From: Bifidobacterium breve
GTDB taxonomy: Bacteria; Actinomycetota; Thermoleophilia; Solirubrobacterales; Solirubrobacteraceae
Assembly: GCA_945878865.1 (NCBI GenBank)
Contig: CAMCUD010000002.1
Span: 62,001 to 126,000, forward strand
Direction: 5' to 3'
DNA length: 64,000 nucleotides
A program made the position numbers and the translations under genes. How positions within the stretch are numbered: position 1 is the first letter of the stretch; every line of letters starts with the position of its first letter. The notes under the pieces were generated by a model. That model was given only the letters and a program-made list of their open reading frames with translations. It ran no database searches and had not been told where the DNA came from. Below, piece after piece: positions 54,713 to 63,479 of this stretch.

Positions 54713-55075
54713 ATGGAGACTGCTGCGTCGCCGGAGGAGGTCCTGAGCATCGGGCCCGTGGAGATCCGCCCCGCGGGAGGTCTCGTGACGCTCAGCGGCC
54801 GGACGCTGGTGCTCTCGGTCCGGGAATTCGCCTTGCTGGTCGCAATGGCCCGGAAAGCGGGGCGTATCGTTTCCCGGGGTGAGCTCTACGCGCTGGTCTG
54901 GGGCGCTCCGCTGCGCGCGGGCGATCGCTCCGTCGACGTCTACGTCCACAAGCTCCGCGTGAAGCTCGAGGAGGGGGCGCCGGGCTGGGTGTTCATCCAC
55001 ACGCACGTCGGCTTCGGCTATCGCTTCGCACCGGAGCCTTCACATCTTTTTCACAAGACGGCCACAACTCGATAA
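54713..55075 (+). CDS. OmpR/PhoB-type DNA-binding domain without receiver (copy 2)
   Basis: The 120-residue protein is again only the winged helix: SVREFALLVAMARKAGRIVS, RGELYALVWG, recognition helix DRSVDVYVHKLRVKL and wing FIHTHVGFGYRF. Its own promoter region carries a PHO-box array. The codons for its last residues (SHLFHKTATTR) form most of the PHO-box array of pstS2. It may compete with, or assist, the full regulator at PHO boxes and act as a feedback element. Confidence 0.82.
   Translation: METAASPEEVLSIGPVEIRPAGGLVTLSGRTLVLSVREFALLVAMARKAGRIVSRGELYALVWGAPLRAGDRSVDVYVHKLRVKLEEGAPGWVFIHTHVGFGYRFAPEPSHLFHKTATTR
55038..55070 (+). promoter_or_regulatory. PHO-box array before pstS2, inside the previous gene
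   Basis: Units start every 11 bases: CTTCAC (55038), TTTCAC (55049) and GGCCAC (55060). A fourth position (55071, GATAAC) is weak. The array overlaps the last codons of the DNA-binding-domain gene and points toward pstS2. Confidence 0.75.
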
Positions 55076-55148
55076 CAGACTCAGGTCGCGCTGCTGGAAG
55101 GCTGCCACGGCTTCTATGGGAGACCAGAACCATCTAGGAGGAACGTCT

Positions 55149-56258
55149 GTGAAGGCGTACCGATTCATCACGGCGCTCGGCGCGTGCGCCGTGCTCGCGT
55201 TCGGCGCGGCCGCGTGCGGCAGCGACGACGACAGTGGCAGCAGCAGCACCTCGTCCTCGAGTGCACAGAAGGGCGGCACCATCAACGGCGCCGGCGCGAC
55301 CTTCCCCCAGCCGATCTACAGCGAGTGGGCGGCGCAGTTCAAGGACGCGCAGGGCACGACGGTCAACTACCAGGGCATCGGCTCCGGTGGTGGCGTCGCG
55401 CAGTTCAGCGAGGGCACCGTCGACTTCGGCGCGACCGATTCGGCGATGGACGACGACGAGATCAAGACCGCGGAGAAGAAGGGCAGCACGCCCGTCCACG
55501 TCCCGACGGTCGCCGGCGCGGTCACCGTGTCGTACAACGTCTCGGGCGTCGACAAGGGCCTGAAGCTCGACGGCGAGACCATCGCCAACATCTTCCTTGG
55601 GAAGATCACGACCTGGAACGACCAGGCGATCGCGTCGCAGAACTCGGGCGTCGACCTGCCGGACACGAAGATCACCGTCTGCCACCGCTCGGATGAGTCG
55701 GGCACGACGAAGAACTTCACCCAGTTCCTCGCCAACTACTCCAAGGCGTGGGAGAGCGGCCCGGGCGTCGACAAGTCGGTCAAGTGGCCGACGGGCACCG
55801 GCGCGAAGGGCAATGACGGCGTCGCGGCCTGCATCAAGCAGACCGAGGGCGCGGTCGGCTACGTCGAGCAGGCGTACGCGCTGCAGAACAACTTCACCTA
55901 CGCCTCGGTGAAGAACAAGGACGGCCAGTACGTCGAGCCGACGCTGGAGGCCGCTTCGGCCGCCGTCGCGGGCGCGAACCCGCCGGCCGACCTGCGGTTC
56001 AGCACGATCGACGCCTCGGGCGCCGACGCCTACCCGATCACCGCCACGACGTTCCTCCTCGTCTGGGAGGACCAGTGCAAGGCGGGCATCAAGGAGTCGA
56101 CGGCCGGCCTCGTCAAGGACTGGCTGAACTACGGTCTGGGCGACGGTCAGAAGGTCGCCGAGCAGCTCGAGTACGCCCCGCTGCCCTCGGACGTCCTGTC
56201 CAAGGCGCAGGCGAAGGTCGACGCGCTGCAGTGCAACGGATCCCCGCTCAAGGGCTAG
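55149..56258 (+). CDS. pstS: Phosphate-binding lipoprotein PstS (set 2)
   Basis: The 369-residue protein has a lipoprotein signal with lipobox AAAC, then a Ser/Asp-rich linker and a PstS fold with GAGATFPQPIYSEWA, FGATDSAMDDDE and CHRSDESGTTKNFTQFL as phosphate-contact segments. GTG 55149 follows AGGAGG (55136-55141) by seven bases, the best ribosome site in the window, which fits strong induced expression. The upstream PHO-box array makes it a likely Pho target. Confidence 0.95.
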   Translation: MKAYRFITALGACAVLAFGAAACGSDDDSGSSSTSSSSAQKGGTINGAGATFPQPIYSEWAAQFKDAQGTTVNYQGIGSGGGVAQFSEGTVDFGATDSAMDDDEIKTAEKKGSTPVHVPTVAGAVTVSYNVSGVDKGLKLDGETIANIFLGKITTWNDQAIASQNSGVDLPDTKITVCHRSDESGTTKNFTQFLANYSKAWESGPGVDKSVKWPTGTGAKGNDGVAACIKQTEGAVGYVEQAYALQNNFTYASVKNKDGQYVEPTLEAASAAVAGANPPADLRFSTIDASGADAYPITATTFLLVWEDQCKAGIKESTAGLVKDWLNYGLGDGQKVAEQLEYAPLPSDVLSKAQAKVDALQCNGSPLKG

Positions 56259-56287
56259 AGACGCATCTACGTCACTGAGGAAACGTC

Positions 56288-57295
56288 ATGGAAGCCGGAA
56301 GCCTCTCCTCCAAGAAGACGGGCGCCCCGAAGCCGAGTTGGGCTTCGGGGTCCGGCTCCCATGTCGGTGACGCGATCCTGAAGTACGGGCTCGCCGGCCT
56401 CGCGGTCGGCGTGCTCGTGCTCATCGCGTACTTCTTCGTCCGCCTCATCGTGGAGGCGGAGCCGGCGCTCAGCCAGGTCGGCGTCATCGATTTCGTCTTC
56501 GGGGACAGCTGGGTCCCCTCGCAGGGCGACTACGGCGCGCTGCCGCTGCTGGTCGGCACCCTCATCACGTCGGTCATCGCGTTGATCGTCGGCGTGCCGG
56601 TCGCGATCGCCACCGCGCTGTACATCACCGAGCTGTGCCCCAAGCGCTTCCGCGGCCCGCTCACCGTCGTCGTGGACCTGCTCGCCGCGGTGCCGTCGGT
56701 CGTCTACGGCCTCTGGGGCATCTTCTTCCTCGCGCCCAAGCTCGAGCCGGCGGAGAAGTGGTTCTCGGAGACCTTCGCGTTCCTGCCGCTCGTCGACCCC
56801 GACAAGGTGTCGATCCCCAACTACTTCGTCGCCGGCGTGATCCTCGCGATCATGATCGTCCCGATCGTCAGCGCCATCTCGCGCGAGGTCATCAGCACCG
56901 TTCCGGCCGAGCAGAAGGAGGGCGCGCTCGCCCTCGGCGCCACGCGCTGGGAGATGCTCCGCATGGCCGTCCTGCCGTACTCGCGCGCCGGCATCGCGGG
57001 CGCCTCGATGCTCGGCCTCGGCCGCGCGATCGGCGAGACGATCGCGGTCGTCATCGTCATCGGCAACGCCGCGGTCATCGGCAGCACGATCTTCTCGCAG
57101 GGCTACACGCTCGCCGCGGTGATCGCCAACGAGTTCGGTGAAGCGGCGTCCGATCCGCTGCACCGCGCGGCGCTCATCGCCTGCGGCCTCCTGCTGTTCA
57201 TCCTGACGCTCATCGTCAACGCGATCGCGAGGTACTTCGTGAACAAGGCCGAGGAAGGGCAGGCCTCGCGCGTGCCCGCGGGGATGGCCGGATGA
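56288..57295 (+). CDS. pstC: Phosphate ABC transporter permease PstC (set 2)
   Basis: The 335-residue protein has six hydrophobic helices, with LCPKRFRGPLTVVVDLLAAVPS broken at LLAAVPSVVYGLWG and the PstB-contact loop KEGALALGATRWEMLRMAVL. GAGGAAA precedes its ATG. Its stop overlaps pstA2 by four bases (ATGA). Confidence 0.95.
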   Translation: MEAGSLSSKKTGAPKPSWASGSGSHVGDAILKYGLAGLAVGVLVLIAYFFVRLIVEAEPALSQVGVIDFVFGDSWVPSQGDYGALPLLVGTLITSVIALIVGVPVAIATALYITELCPKRFRGPLTVVVDLLAAVPSVVYGLWGIFFLAPKLEPAEKWFSETFAFLPLVDPDKVSIPNYFVAGVILAIMIVPIVSAISREVISTVPAEQKEGALALGATRWEMLRMAVLPYSRAGIAGASMLGLGRAIGETIAVVIVIGNAAVIGSTIFSQGYTLAAVIANEFGEAASDPLHRAALIACGLLLFILTLIVNAIARYFVNKAEEGQASRVPAGMAG

Positions 57296-58158
57296 GGCAG
57301 CTCGAACCCACCAGCCGCACCCGCATCGCCAAGGACCGCGCCGCGCGCGGGTTCCTGCTCGCGCTCACGCTGCTGGCGCTCGTCCCGCTTGCGCTGATCC
57401 TCTACTACCTCGTCAAGCAGGGCTTCGAGGCGATCAACTGGGAGTTCCTGACGACCGACCCGACAGGCCGCTTCCTCGGCGACCCGGGCGGCATCCGCAG
57501 TGCCATCGTCGGCACGACGATCATGGTCGCGCTCGCCGCGGCGATCTCGGTGCCGATCGGCGTTGGCGTCGCGCTGTACCTCGTCGAGTACGGCAAGCGC
57601 ACGCGCTTTGCCAACACGGTCCGCTACTTCATCGACGTCATGACCGGCGTGCCGTCGGTCGTGTTCGGCCTGTTCGTCTACATCACGCTCGTCGTCTCGC
57701 AGATCGGCGGCACGTTCGCGGCGTGGAAGGGCTCCGTCGCCCTGGCGCTGCTCATGATCCCGATCGTCGCCCGCTCGTCCGAGGTCGTGCTCAACCTCGT
57801 GCCCGACAGCATCCGTGAAGCGGCGCTGGCGCTGGGGGCGCCGCGCTGGCGCGTCGTGACGCGCGTGGTGCTTCCCACGGCGTTCCCGGGCCTCGTCACT
57901 TCGTCGCTGCTGGCCATCGCCCGCGGCGCCGGCGAGACCGCGCCGCTGCTCTTCACGGTCGCCTTCGCCAACGAGATGGCGTTCAACCTCAACGACCGCA
58001 TGAACTCGCTCCCGCTGCAGATCTACAATGACGTCAGCCAGGCGCAGGACCGCCTGGTCGCACGGGCGTGGGGTGCGGCGCTCACGCTGGTCGTCATGAT
58101 CCTCGTCCTCATCGTGATCGCTCGCCTCGTGCAGCGAAGGAGCCGTCTGGCAACATGA
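57292..58158 (+). CDS. pstA: Phosphate ABC transporter permease PstA (set 2)
   Basis: The 288-residue protein has six hydrophobic helices, [20 protein letters not shown] and [16 protein letters not shown] in the first half, and the loop [21 protein letters not shown]. It pairs with PstC2. Its stop overlaps pstB2 (ATGA, 58155-58158). Confidence 0.95.
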   Translation: MRQLEPTSRTRIAKDRAARGFLLALTLLALVPLALILYYLVKQGFEAINWEFLTTDPTGRFLGDPGGIRSAIVGTTIMVALAAAISVPIGVGVALYLVEYGKRTRFANTVRYFIDVMTGVPSVVFGLFVYITLVVSQIGGTFAAWKGSVALALLMIPIVARSSEVVLNLVPDSIREAALALGAPRWRVVTRVVLPTAFPGLVTSSLLAIARGAGETAPLLFTVAFANEMAFNLNDRMNSLPLQIYNDVSQAQDRLVARAWGAALTLVVMILVLIVIARLVQRRSRLAT

Positions 58159-59033
58159 ACACGCCCGATCCGACCACCGCCACCAAGCCCCAGGCCTCGA
58201 TGAACCAGCCCAACGCCGACGCGACCCCGGCCGCCGCTCCCGCGAGTGCGCCCACCACCACGTCGGTCGAGAGCGCTGACGGCCGTGAGGTGACGCTGAC
58301 CGACGTGCACGCCTACTACGGCGGGTCGGAGGCCGTGAAGGGCGTCGATCTCGTCTACAAGCCCAACGAGGTCACGGCGATGATCGGCCCGTCGGGCTGC
58401 GGCAAGTCCACGCTCCTGCGCTGCATCAACCGCATGCACGAGGAGATTCCCGGCGCCCACGCCACCGGCAAGATCGTCGTCGACGACATCGACCTGTACG
58501 ACCCGTCGATCGACCTCACCGCCGTCCGGCGCGCGGTCGGGATGGTGTTCCAGAAGCCGAACCCGTTCCCGACGATGTCGATCTTCGACAACACCGCCGC
58601 GGGCCTGCGCCTGAGCGGGACGAAGGGCGTGGACGTCAAGGAGCGCGTCGAGTGGGCGCTGCGCGGCGCCGGCCTCTGGGACGAGGTCAAGGACCGGCTC
58701 GACAAGCCCGGCATCGGCCTCTCCGGCGGCCAGCAGCAGCGCCTGTGCATCGCGCGCACCATCGCCGTGGAGCCCGAGGTCATCCTCATGGACGAGCCCT
58801 GCTCGGCGCTCGACCCGATCGCCACGCTGAAGATCGAGGATCTCATCCACGAGCTCAAGCAGCGGTTCACGATCGTCATCGTCACGCACAACATGCAGCA
58901 GGCGGCGCGCGTCGCGGACACGACGGCGTTCATGTACCTGGGGGAGCTCGTCGAGCACGCGCCGACGCAGCAGATCTTCAACAACCCCGGCGACCCCCGC
59001 ACGGAGGAATACGTCACCGGTAAGTTCGGGTGA
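58155..59033 (+). CDS. pstB: Phosphate ABC transporter ATP-binding protein PstB (set 2)
   Basis: The 292-residue protein has Walker [10 protein letters not shown], the PstB segment [13 protein letters not shown], signature [15 protein letters not shown] and Walker [14 protein letters not shown]. An N-terminal tail of about 40 residues is rich in Pro, Thr and Ala. It shares the PstB core with set 1 but lacks that set's N-terminal sequence. PhoU follows after four bases. Confidence 0.95.
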   Translation: MNTPDPTTATKPQASMNQPNADATPAAAPASAPTTTSVESADGREVTLTDVHAYYGGSEAVKGVDLVYKPNEVTAMIGPSGCGKSTLLRCINRMHEEIPGAHATGKIVVDDIDLYDPSIDLTAVRRAVGMVFQKPNPFPTMSIFDNTAAGLRLSGTKGVDVKERVEWALRGAGLWDEVKDRLDKPGIGLSGGQQQRLCIARTIAVEPEVILMDEPCSALDPIATLKIEDLIHELKQRFTIVIVTHNMQQAARVADTTAFMYLGELVEHAPTQQIFNNPGDPRTEEYVTGKFG

Positions 59034-59037
59034 TCCC

Positions 59038-59814
59038 GTGCCGAACATTCCACCGACGAATGGGGTTTCGGACACGCCCGGCGGGGAACATCCCGCCACG
59101 ATGACGTCGGAGAGCGGACGCACCCGGAAGGTCTTCACCGAGGACCTCGCGCGCATCGAGGAGATGGCCCTGGAGGGCCTCGACCTCGTCGTCGCGCAGA
59201 TCGATCGCGTGCTGGAGGCCGTCGAGCACCAGGACGTCGAGCTGGCGGAGATCGTCATCGCCGACGACGACCGCATCGACGGCCGCTACCTGGAGATCCA
59301 CCAGGCGATCCTCACGATGCTCGCGCTCCAGGCGCCCGTCGCGGGCGACCTGCGGCTCGTGGCGGCGCTGCTGCACATGGTCAAGCACATGGAGCGCATG
59401 GCCGACCAGTGCGTGAACATCGCGAAGATGCTGCCGCTCGTCGGCTACGAGCCGCCGCGCAACGCCGAGCTGCTGGCCAAGGTGCTGCGGATGGGCCGGG
59501 CGGCGCGTTCGGAGGTCACGCAGTCGCGCCAGGCGTTTGCGATGCGCGACGTCGGCCTGGCCGAGGACCTCGTCCGCCAGGACCGGGAGATCAACAACCT
59601 GAACAAGGAGATCTTCCGCATGGCCGTCGACATCGGCGACGACACCGACACCCGCGAGTGGGCGATGTCGATGACGATGGTCGCGCGCGCGTTCGAGCGC
59701 ATCGGCGACAACGCGGTGGACATCGGCGAGCAGACGGCGTTCGTCGTCAGCGGGCTGTTCCGGGAGTTCTCGGATGCGAATCGCGGCGCCGGCGACCCGC
59801 CGCGCTCGTCCTGA
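59038..59814 (+). CDS. phoU: Phosphate signalling regulator PhoU
   Basis: The 258-residue protein has the two three-helix PhoU repeats, with metal-binding acidic patterns ERMADQCVNIAKM and ERIGDNAVDIGEQ. PhoU links Pst activity to the sensor kinase and shuts the Pho response when phosphate is plentiful. GTG 59038 is used; ATG 59101 would remove a disordered N-terminus of 21 residues. It is in the pst2 operon, and its end overlaps the next gene by 41 bases. No phoR kinase is in the window. Confidence 0.93.
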   Translation: MPNIPPTNGVSDTPGGEHPATMTSESGRTRKVFTEDLARIEEMALEGLDLVVAQIDRVLEAVEHQDVELAEIVIADDDRIDGRYLEIHQAILTMLALQAPVAGDLRLVAALLHMVKHMERMADQCVNIAKMLPLVGYEPPRNAELLAKVLRMGRAARSEVTQSRQAFAMRDVGLAEDLVRQDREINNLNKEIFRMAVDIGDDTDTREWAMSMTMVARAFERIGDNAVDIGEQTAFVVSGLFREFSDANRGAGDPPRSS

Positions 59815-60703
59815 CCTTCGCGCCGGCCTGCTTGTCCTGCTGCTCGCCCTCGGCGGGTGCGGCGACGCGTCGGACGGCCTGACGTCGGCCAGGTCGCAGC
59901 TGCACGGGGCGATCCGGGTCGACGGCGACCCGTCGGCCACGGTCGTCGGTCGTTCGGCGGGCGAGCAGTTCGTGCGGTTCCATCCCGACGCCCGGGTGCT
60001 CGTCGACGGCACGGGGGAGGATGCGGCGGTGCGCCGCGCGTGCGCCGGGGAGGTCGACGTGGTCGTCGCTGCGCCCCCGGCCGGGGTGGCCTGGCGCGGG
60101 CCGGTCCGCTGCCCGGACGGCCAGCGGATCACGTGGGTGCAGGTCGGCGCGGACGCGCTCGTCGTGATCGCAGGGCCGCGCAGCCCCGTGGCATGCATCT
60201 CGACAGCGCGGCTGCGCGCGCTGGCGTCCCGGCCGTCGTCCGCCCGTGGTCTGGTCGGCGCGATCCGTGGCTCGGGCGTGCAGCGCCGCTTCTCCGAGGG
60301 TGTCGGCCTTCCCTCGGCCTGGGCGGGCACGGAGGTCTCCGAGGATGATGGCGCGCTCATCGACGCGGTGGCGGCGTCCGGCGACGGGCTGGGCTACGCC
60401 CGGTTCGGGGCGGTGCGGCGCGCGCGCCGGGCGGGGGTGCGGGCCGTCCGTGTCGATGACGGCGCCGGGTGCGTCGCGCCAACGGCCGACGCGATCCGCC
60501 GCGGCGCGTACCGGCCGTTCTCCCGGTCCATCGTGCTCGGCTGGACACGCGACGGGAACCGGCGCGAGGTCGTACGGTCGTTCGCGGCCTTCGCGGCGGC
60601 CCGCCAAGCGACGATCAACGCGGGGGCGAAGACCGTGCCGCTCGACCGCACGGGGATGCGACGGGCCGTCGCGGGTGCGGCGGCGAGCGGCGCGGCGCCC
60701 TGA
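59774..60703 (+). CDS. PstS-like lipoprotein (third substrate-binding protein)
   Basis: The 309-residue protein has a lipoprotein signal with lipobox LGGC and then a PstS-like fold: AIRVDGDPSATVVGRSAGEQ, VDVVVAAPPAGVAW and VAASGDGLGYARFGAVRRA match the SBP core in reduced form. The usual SGTxxxF phosphate motif is not clear, so it may bind another ligand or act as a sensor. It begins 41 bases inside phoU in another frame. It lies just before the response regulator. Confidence 0.7.
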   Translation: MRIAAPATRRARPDLRAGLLVLLLALGGCGDASDGLTSARSQLHGAIRVDGDPSATVVGRSAGEQFVRFHPDARVLVDGTGEDAAVRRACAGEVDVVVAAPPAGVAWRGPVRCPDGQRITWVQVGADALVVIAGPRSPVACISTARLRALASRPSSARGLVGAIRGSGVQRRFSEGVGLPSAWAGTEVSEDDGALIDAVAASGDGLGYARFGAVRRARRAGVRAVRVDDGAGCVAPTADAIRRGAYRPFSRSIVLGWTRDGNRREVVRSFAAFAAARQATINAGAKTVPLDRTGMRRAVAGAAASGAAP

Positions 60704-60745
60704 GTGCGCACGCGCACACACCGGGATTCGCCGTGTTTGCGGCAC

Positions 60746-60778
60746 GGCCTGTGAACATCCTGTGACCCCGGTGTCACC
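60746..60778 (-). promoter_or_regulatory. PHO-box array before the response regulator, reversed
   Basis: On the minus strand GGTGAC (60778), GGTCAC (60767) and GTTCAC (60756) are 11 bases apart. The array points away from the regulator gene, unlike the arrays before pstS1, pstS2, the DNA-binding-domain gene and the PHP-glycosyltransferase gene. TAGACT at 60807-60812 is the likely -10. Confidence 0.6.
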
Positions 60779-60822
60779 GGGATGGCGATCCGCCGCTACA
60801 TCGCTTTAGACTCATGACCGCC

Positions 60823-61683
60823 ATGACGGATCGCACCCTGGTCGGCCGCCCCACCGACCTCACCAGCGCGCCCAGCCCTCAGGGCGCACCGCTTCGGATC
60901 GCTGTCATCGACGCGGACTCGGGGTTCCTGCAGGTGCTGACGAAGCGCCTTGACCGCCTCGGCTGGGAGCACCGGGTCGTTCCCGGTCCCGTGCCGATCG
61001 AAACCGTCGTGGCCATGCGGCTCGGCGCGATCGTCATCGACCTCGCGACCCTGGGCACGCAGGCCTGGGACTACCTCGAGCGTCTGTGCAACGCCGTCCC
61101 GGGTCTGGGCGTCGTCGTCTGCACCGGGCAGTCCACCGTCGCCCAGCGCGTCCGCGGCCTGCGCATGGGCGCCGACGACTGGGTGACGAAGCCCTGCCAC
61201 CCGGAGGAGCTCATCGCCCGCGTGGAGGCCGTCGTGCGCCGTCGCCGCCGGACCGAGGCGCCCGCCGCGTCGAAGCCCGTTCAGGCCGGGGAGGTCGAGG
61301 TTCGCGCCGACCAGTTCCAGGCCTTCGTCGACGGCCGGTCGATCGACCTGACCCGCCGCGAGTTCGAGCTCATCCACCTGCTCGCCGAGGCCGAGGGCCG
61401 CGTGCTCGAGCGCGAGGAGATCTACCAGCGCGTCTGGGGCTACGCCATGGCCCGCGGCGACCGCTCGGTCGACGTGTTCGTGCGCAAGCTGCGGCAGAAG
61501 CTCGAGAAGGCGTCGCCGAACTGGCGCTACATCCACACGCACTTCGGCGTCGGCTACCGCTTCTCGCCCGAGCGCGTGGACGTGGAGCCCGCCGGCGCGC
61601 TCGAGGCCGAGCTGGCCGAGGTCGCCGCGCAGGTCGCGCGGGGCGAGACGCCCGCCGGCGTGCCCGGCGTGCCGGTCGAGTAG
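60823..61683 (+). CDS. PhoB/PhoP-type response regulator
   Basis: The 286-residue protein has an N-terminal receiver with acidic pair D30 and D32, phosphoacceptor D73 in VIDLATLG, T101 and K123, followed by an OmpR-type winged helix (about 158-250) with recognition helix DRSVDVFVRKLRQKL. A C-terminal tail of about 35 residues is unusual. ATG 60814 is in frame, but ATG 60823 better fits the -10 TAGACT. Placed after pstSCAB-phoU, it is the likely master regulator of phosphate starvation. Its kinase is not in the window. Confidence 0.88.
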   Translation: MTDRTLVGRPTDLTSAPSPQGAPLRIAVIDADSGFLQVLTKRLDRLGWEHRVVPGPVPIETVVAMRLGAIVIDLATLGTQAWDYLERLCNAVPGLGVVVCTGQSTVAQRVRGLRMGADDWVTKPCHPEELIARVEAVVRRRRRTEAPAASKPVQAGEVEVRADQFQAFVDGRSIDLTRREFELIHLLAEAEGRVLEREEIYQRVWGYAMARGDRSVDVFVRKLRQKLEKASPNWRYIHTHFGVGYRFSPERVDVEPAGALEAELAEVAAQVARGETPAGVPGVPVE

Positions 61684-61690
61684 CGCGCGG

Positions 61691-61696
61691 TACCCT
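61691..61696 (+). promoter_or_regulatory. -10 element for leaderless membrane protein gene
   Basis: TACCCT lies seven bases before ATG 61704 with no ribosome site between. Confidence 0.45.
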
Positions 61697-61703
61697 GGCC
61701 CTG

Positions 61704-62069
61704 ATGTCCGGGGCAACCGTCCGCAACATCGCGATCATCGTGATCCTGGCTGCCGCCGTGGCGTTCCTGCCCGGCGGCATCGAGGGCGCGTCGCTGGTCA
61801 GCCAGGTGCTGTCGGCGGTCTTCGTCGTCCTGATGGCGCTGATCCTCGGGCAGCTCTATCGGCGGTTCCGGTACGACATCTACGGGCTGGGCGACCAGTT
61901 CCGGGCGATCTTCTACTGCTCGGTGGCGGCGATCGTCATCGCGCTGGCGTGCGCGTCGCGGATGCTCAACGAGAACGGCGCGACGTTCGCGCTGTGGTTC
62001 GTGCTCATGGGCGGCGGGGCCTTCGGGCTCTACGCCACCTGGCGGCACTACCGCGAGTACTCCATCTGA
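61704..62069 (+). CDS. Small membrane protein with four helices, 121 aa
   Basis: The protein has four hydrophobic helices, around 8-24, 31-47, 66-84 and 93-111, with a charged loop YRRFRYDIYGLGDQFR between helices 2 and 3. I do not recognise a family. Its likely leaderless promoter separates it from the regulator gene before it. Confidence 0.65.
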   Translation: MSGATVRNIAIIVILAAAVAFLPGGIEGASLVSQVLSAVFVVLMALILGQLYRRFRYDIYGLGDQFRAIFYCSVAAIVIALACASRMLNENGATFALWFVLMGGGAFGLYATWRHYREYSI

Positions 62070-62085
62070 CTTCCTGCGCGAAGTC

Positions 62086-62111
62086 GTCACGAACGCGTCT
62101 GGTTCCGTGAC
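62086..62111. other. Inverted repeat before the Tad genes
   Basis: GTCACGAAC (62086-62094) and GTTCCGTGAC (62102-62111) pair with one bulged base. The site may be an operator or a weak terminator. Confidence 0.35.
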
Positions 62112-62134
62112 ACCCCGCCCGGGAGGCTCCGGGC

Positions 62135-62485
62135 ATGCCCGCCAGCGCCTCCCGTCTCCGCGCCGATGACGGCTCGACGACCGTCGAGTTCGTCGCGATG
62201 CTGCCGGTCGTGGTCGTCCTCGCGCTGGCGGCGTGGCAGGTGCTCGTCGCCGGGCAGGCCGCCTGGCTGAGCGGCGGCGCGGCCGCGGCAGCCGCGCGGG
62301 CACAGGCGATCGGGGCTGACCCGCGCGCGGCCGCGAGGGGGCGGCTGCCCGGGCCGCTGCAGCGCGGCGTCCGCGTGCGGACGAAGGACGGCGAGGTGAC
62401 GGTGCGCGTCGTCGTCCCCGTGATCGTCGGGCGGGGCAGCCTGGGGAGCTTCACGGCGCGCGCGCACCTGCGTGACCAGTCATGA
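62135..62485 (+). CDS. TadE-like pseudopilin
   Basis: The 116-residue protein has the TadE pattern: a short basic start, DDGSTTVEFVAMLPVVVVL with the conserved glutamate, one hydrophobic helix and a small outer part. TadE-type proteins are minor pilins of tight-adherence (Flp) pili. ATGA links it to the next TadE-like gene. Confidence 0.8.
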   Translation: MPASASRLRADDGSTTVEFVAMLPVVVVLALAAWQVLVAGQAAWLSGGAAAAAARAQAIGADPRAAARGRLPGPLQRGVRVRTKDGEVTVRVVVPVIVGRGSLGSFTARAHLRDQS

Positions 62486-62829
62486 CGCGGGCCGGTGAAG
62501 AGCGCGGGCAGTCGACGGTCGAGGTCATCGCCCTGCTGCCGCTCCTGCTGGCCGTCGTGCTCGCCGGCGCACAGCTGCTCGCCGCCGGGCTCGCGCGAGA
62601 GCAGGCCGGCACGGCGGCGCAGGCCGCCGCGATGGCGTTGCTGCAGGGCGACGACCCGCAGGACGCGGCGCGCGACGCGGTGCCGGGCTGGTCGAAGTCA
62701 CGGGTGACGGTCCGTGTGAGGGCGCGCCGCGCCGAGGTGCGCCTACGCCCACCCGTGATCGTGCCCGGCCTGGCCGGTCGTCTCGAGGCGCGGGTTGTGG
62801 CCGACGCCGGTCCGGAGGCCCAGCCATGA
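62482..62829 (+). CDS. Second TadE-like pseudopilin
   Basis: The 115-residue protein has the same plan, with ERGQSTVEVIALLPLLLAVV at its start and one helix. It overlaps both neighbours by ATGA. It is probably a partner minor pilin of the first. Confidence 0.8.
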   Translation: MTRAGEERGQSTVEVIALLPLLLAVVLAGAQLLAAGLAREQAGTAAQAAAMALLQGDDPQDAARDAVPGWSKSRVTVRVRARRAEVRLRPPVIVPGLAGRLEARVVADAGPEAQP

Positions 62830-63479
62830 GCGCGTTGCGCGCGCTGGTCGAGCACTTCGTCGCACCGCCGGAGGAGGCGCCGCTCGTCGCGCCTGCGCCG
62901 GTTGTGTCCGTTCCGCCTGCGGTGGCGTTGCTCTGCGGCGCCCGGCACGCCCGGTCGGCGGGCGGCATCCTCGGCCTGCGCCTGGCGCAGCGCCACGGCG
63001 TGCGCGCCGCGCTCGTGGCCGTCTGGACCGGGCAGCACGCCGGCGGCGCCGGGGCGGGCACGGCAGGCGGGCCCACCACGCGCGAGGCGCGACGAGTCGC
63101 GCGGGCGTGCGTGAGCCGTGAGCTGACGGCGCACGCCGCCGGCCGCGTCGTGGTCGTCGAGCTGCCCTCGGACGAGGTCGCTGCTGCGGCGGCGGCACAG
63201 CGCGCATTCGGGGTCGCCGCGTCGCTTCCCACCGTGCTCGTCGTTGCGGGCGCCCGTGACACGCCGATGGCCGACCTGCTGGCGTCGCGCGATCTCGTCC
63301 TCGTCGCCGGGGATGACGCACTGGCGGATCTCGCGGTCGACGCCCTGCGCCGCGACGGCGTCACCGCCCGCCGCTGCGCGCTGCCCGCCGCGCCGGCGGC
63401 AGCCGCCGCGATGCGCGGCATGCCTCTCGGCCCGGCCGCCCGGCGGGCCTGTGACCTCGCGCTGGAAGGAGCGCCATGA
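62826..63479 (+). CDS. Unknown cytoplasmic protein in the Tad locus, 217 aa
   Basis: The Ala-rich protein has alternating strand and helix parts (VALLCGARHARSAGGILGLR, RVVVVELPSDEVAAA, PTVLVVAGARD, DLVLVAGDDALADLAVDAL). This recalls a Rossmann or degenerate MinD/TadZ-like fold without a Walker A motif. It may be a Tad locus scaffold, but I cannot assign it. ATGA joins it to the pilin genes on both sides. Confidence 0.55.
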   Translation: MSALRALVEHFVAPPEEAPLVAPAPVVSVPPAVALLCGARHARSAGGILGLRLAQRHGVRAALVAVWTGQHAGGAGAGTAGGPTTREARRVARACVSRELTAHAAGRVVVVELPSDEVAAAAAAQRAFGVAASLPTVLVVAGARDTPMADLLASRDLVLVAGDDALADLAVDALRRDGVTARRCALPAAPAAAAAMRGMPLGPAARRACDLALEGAP

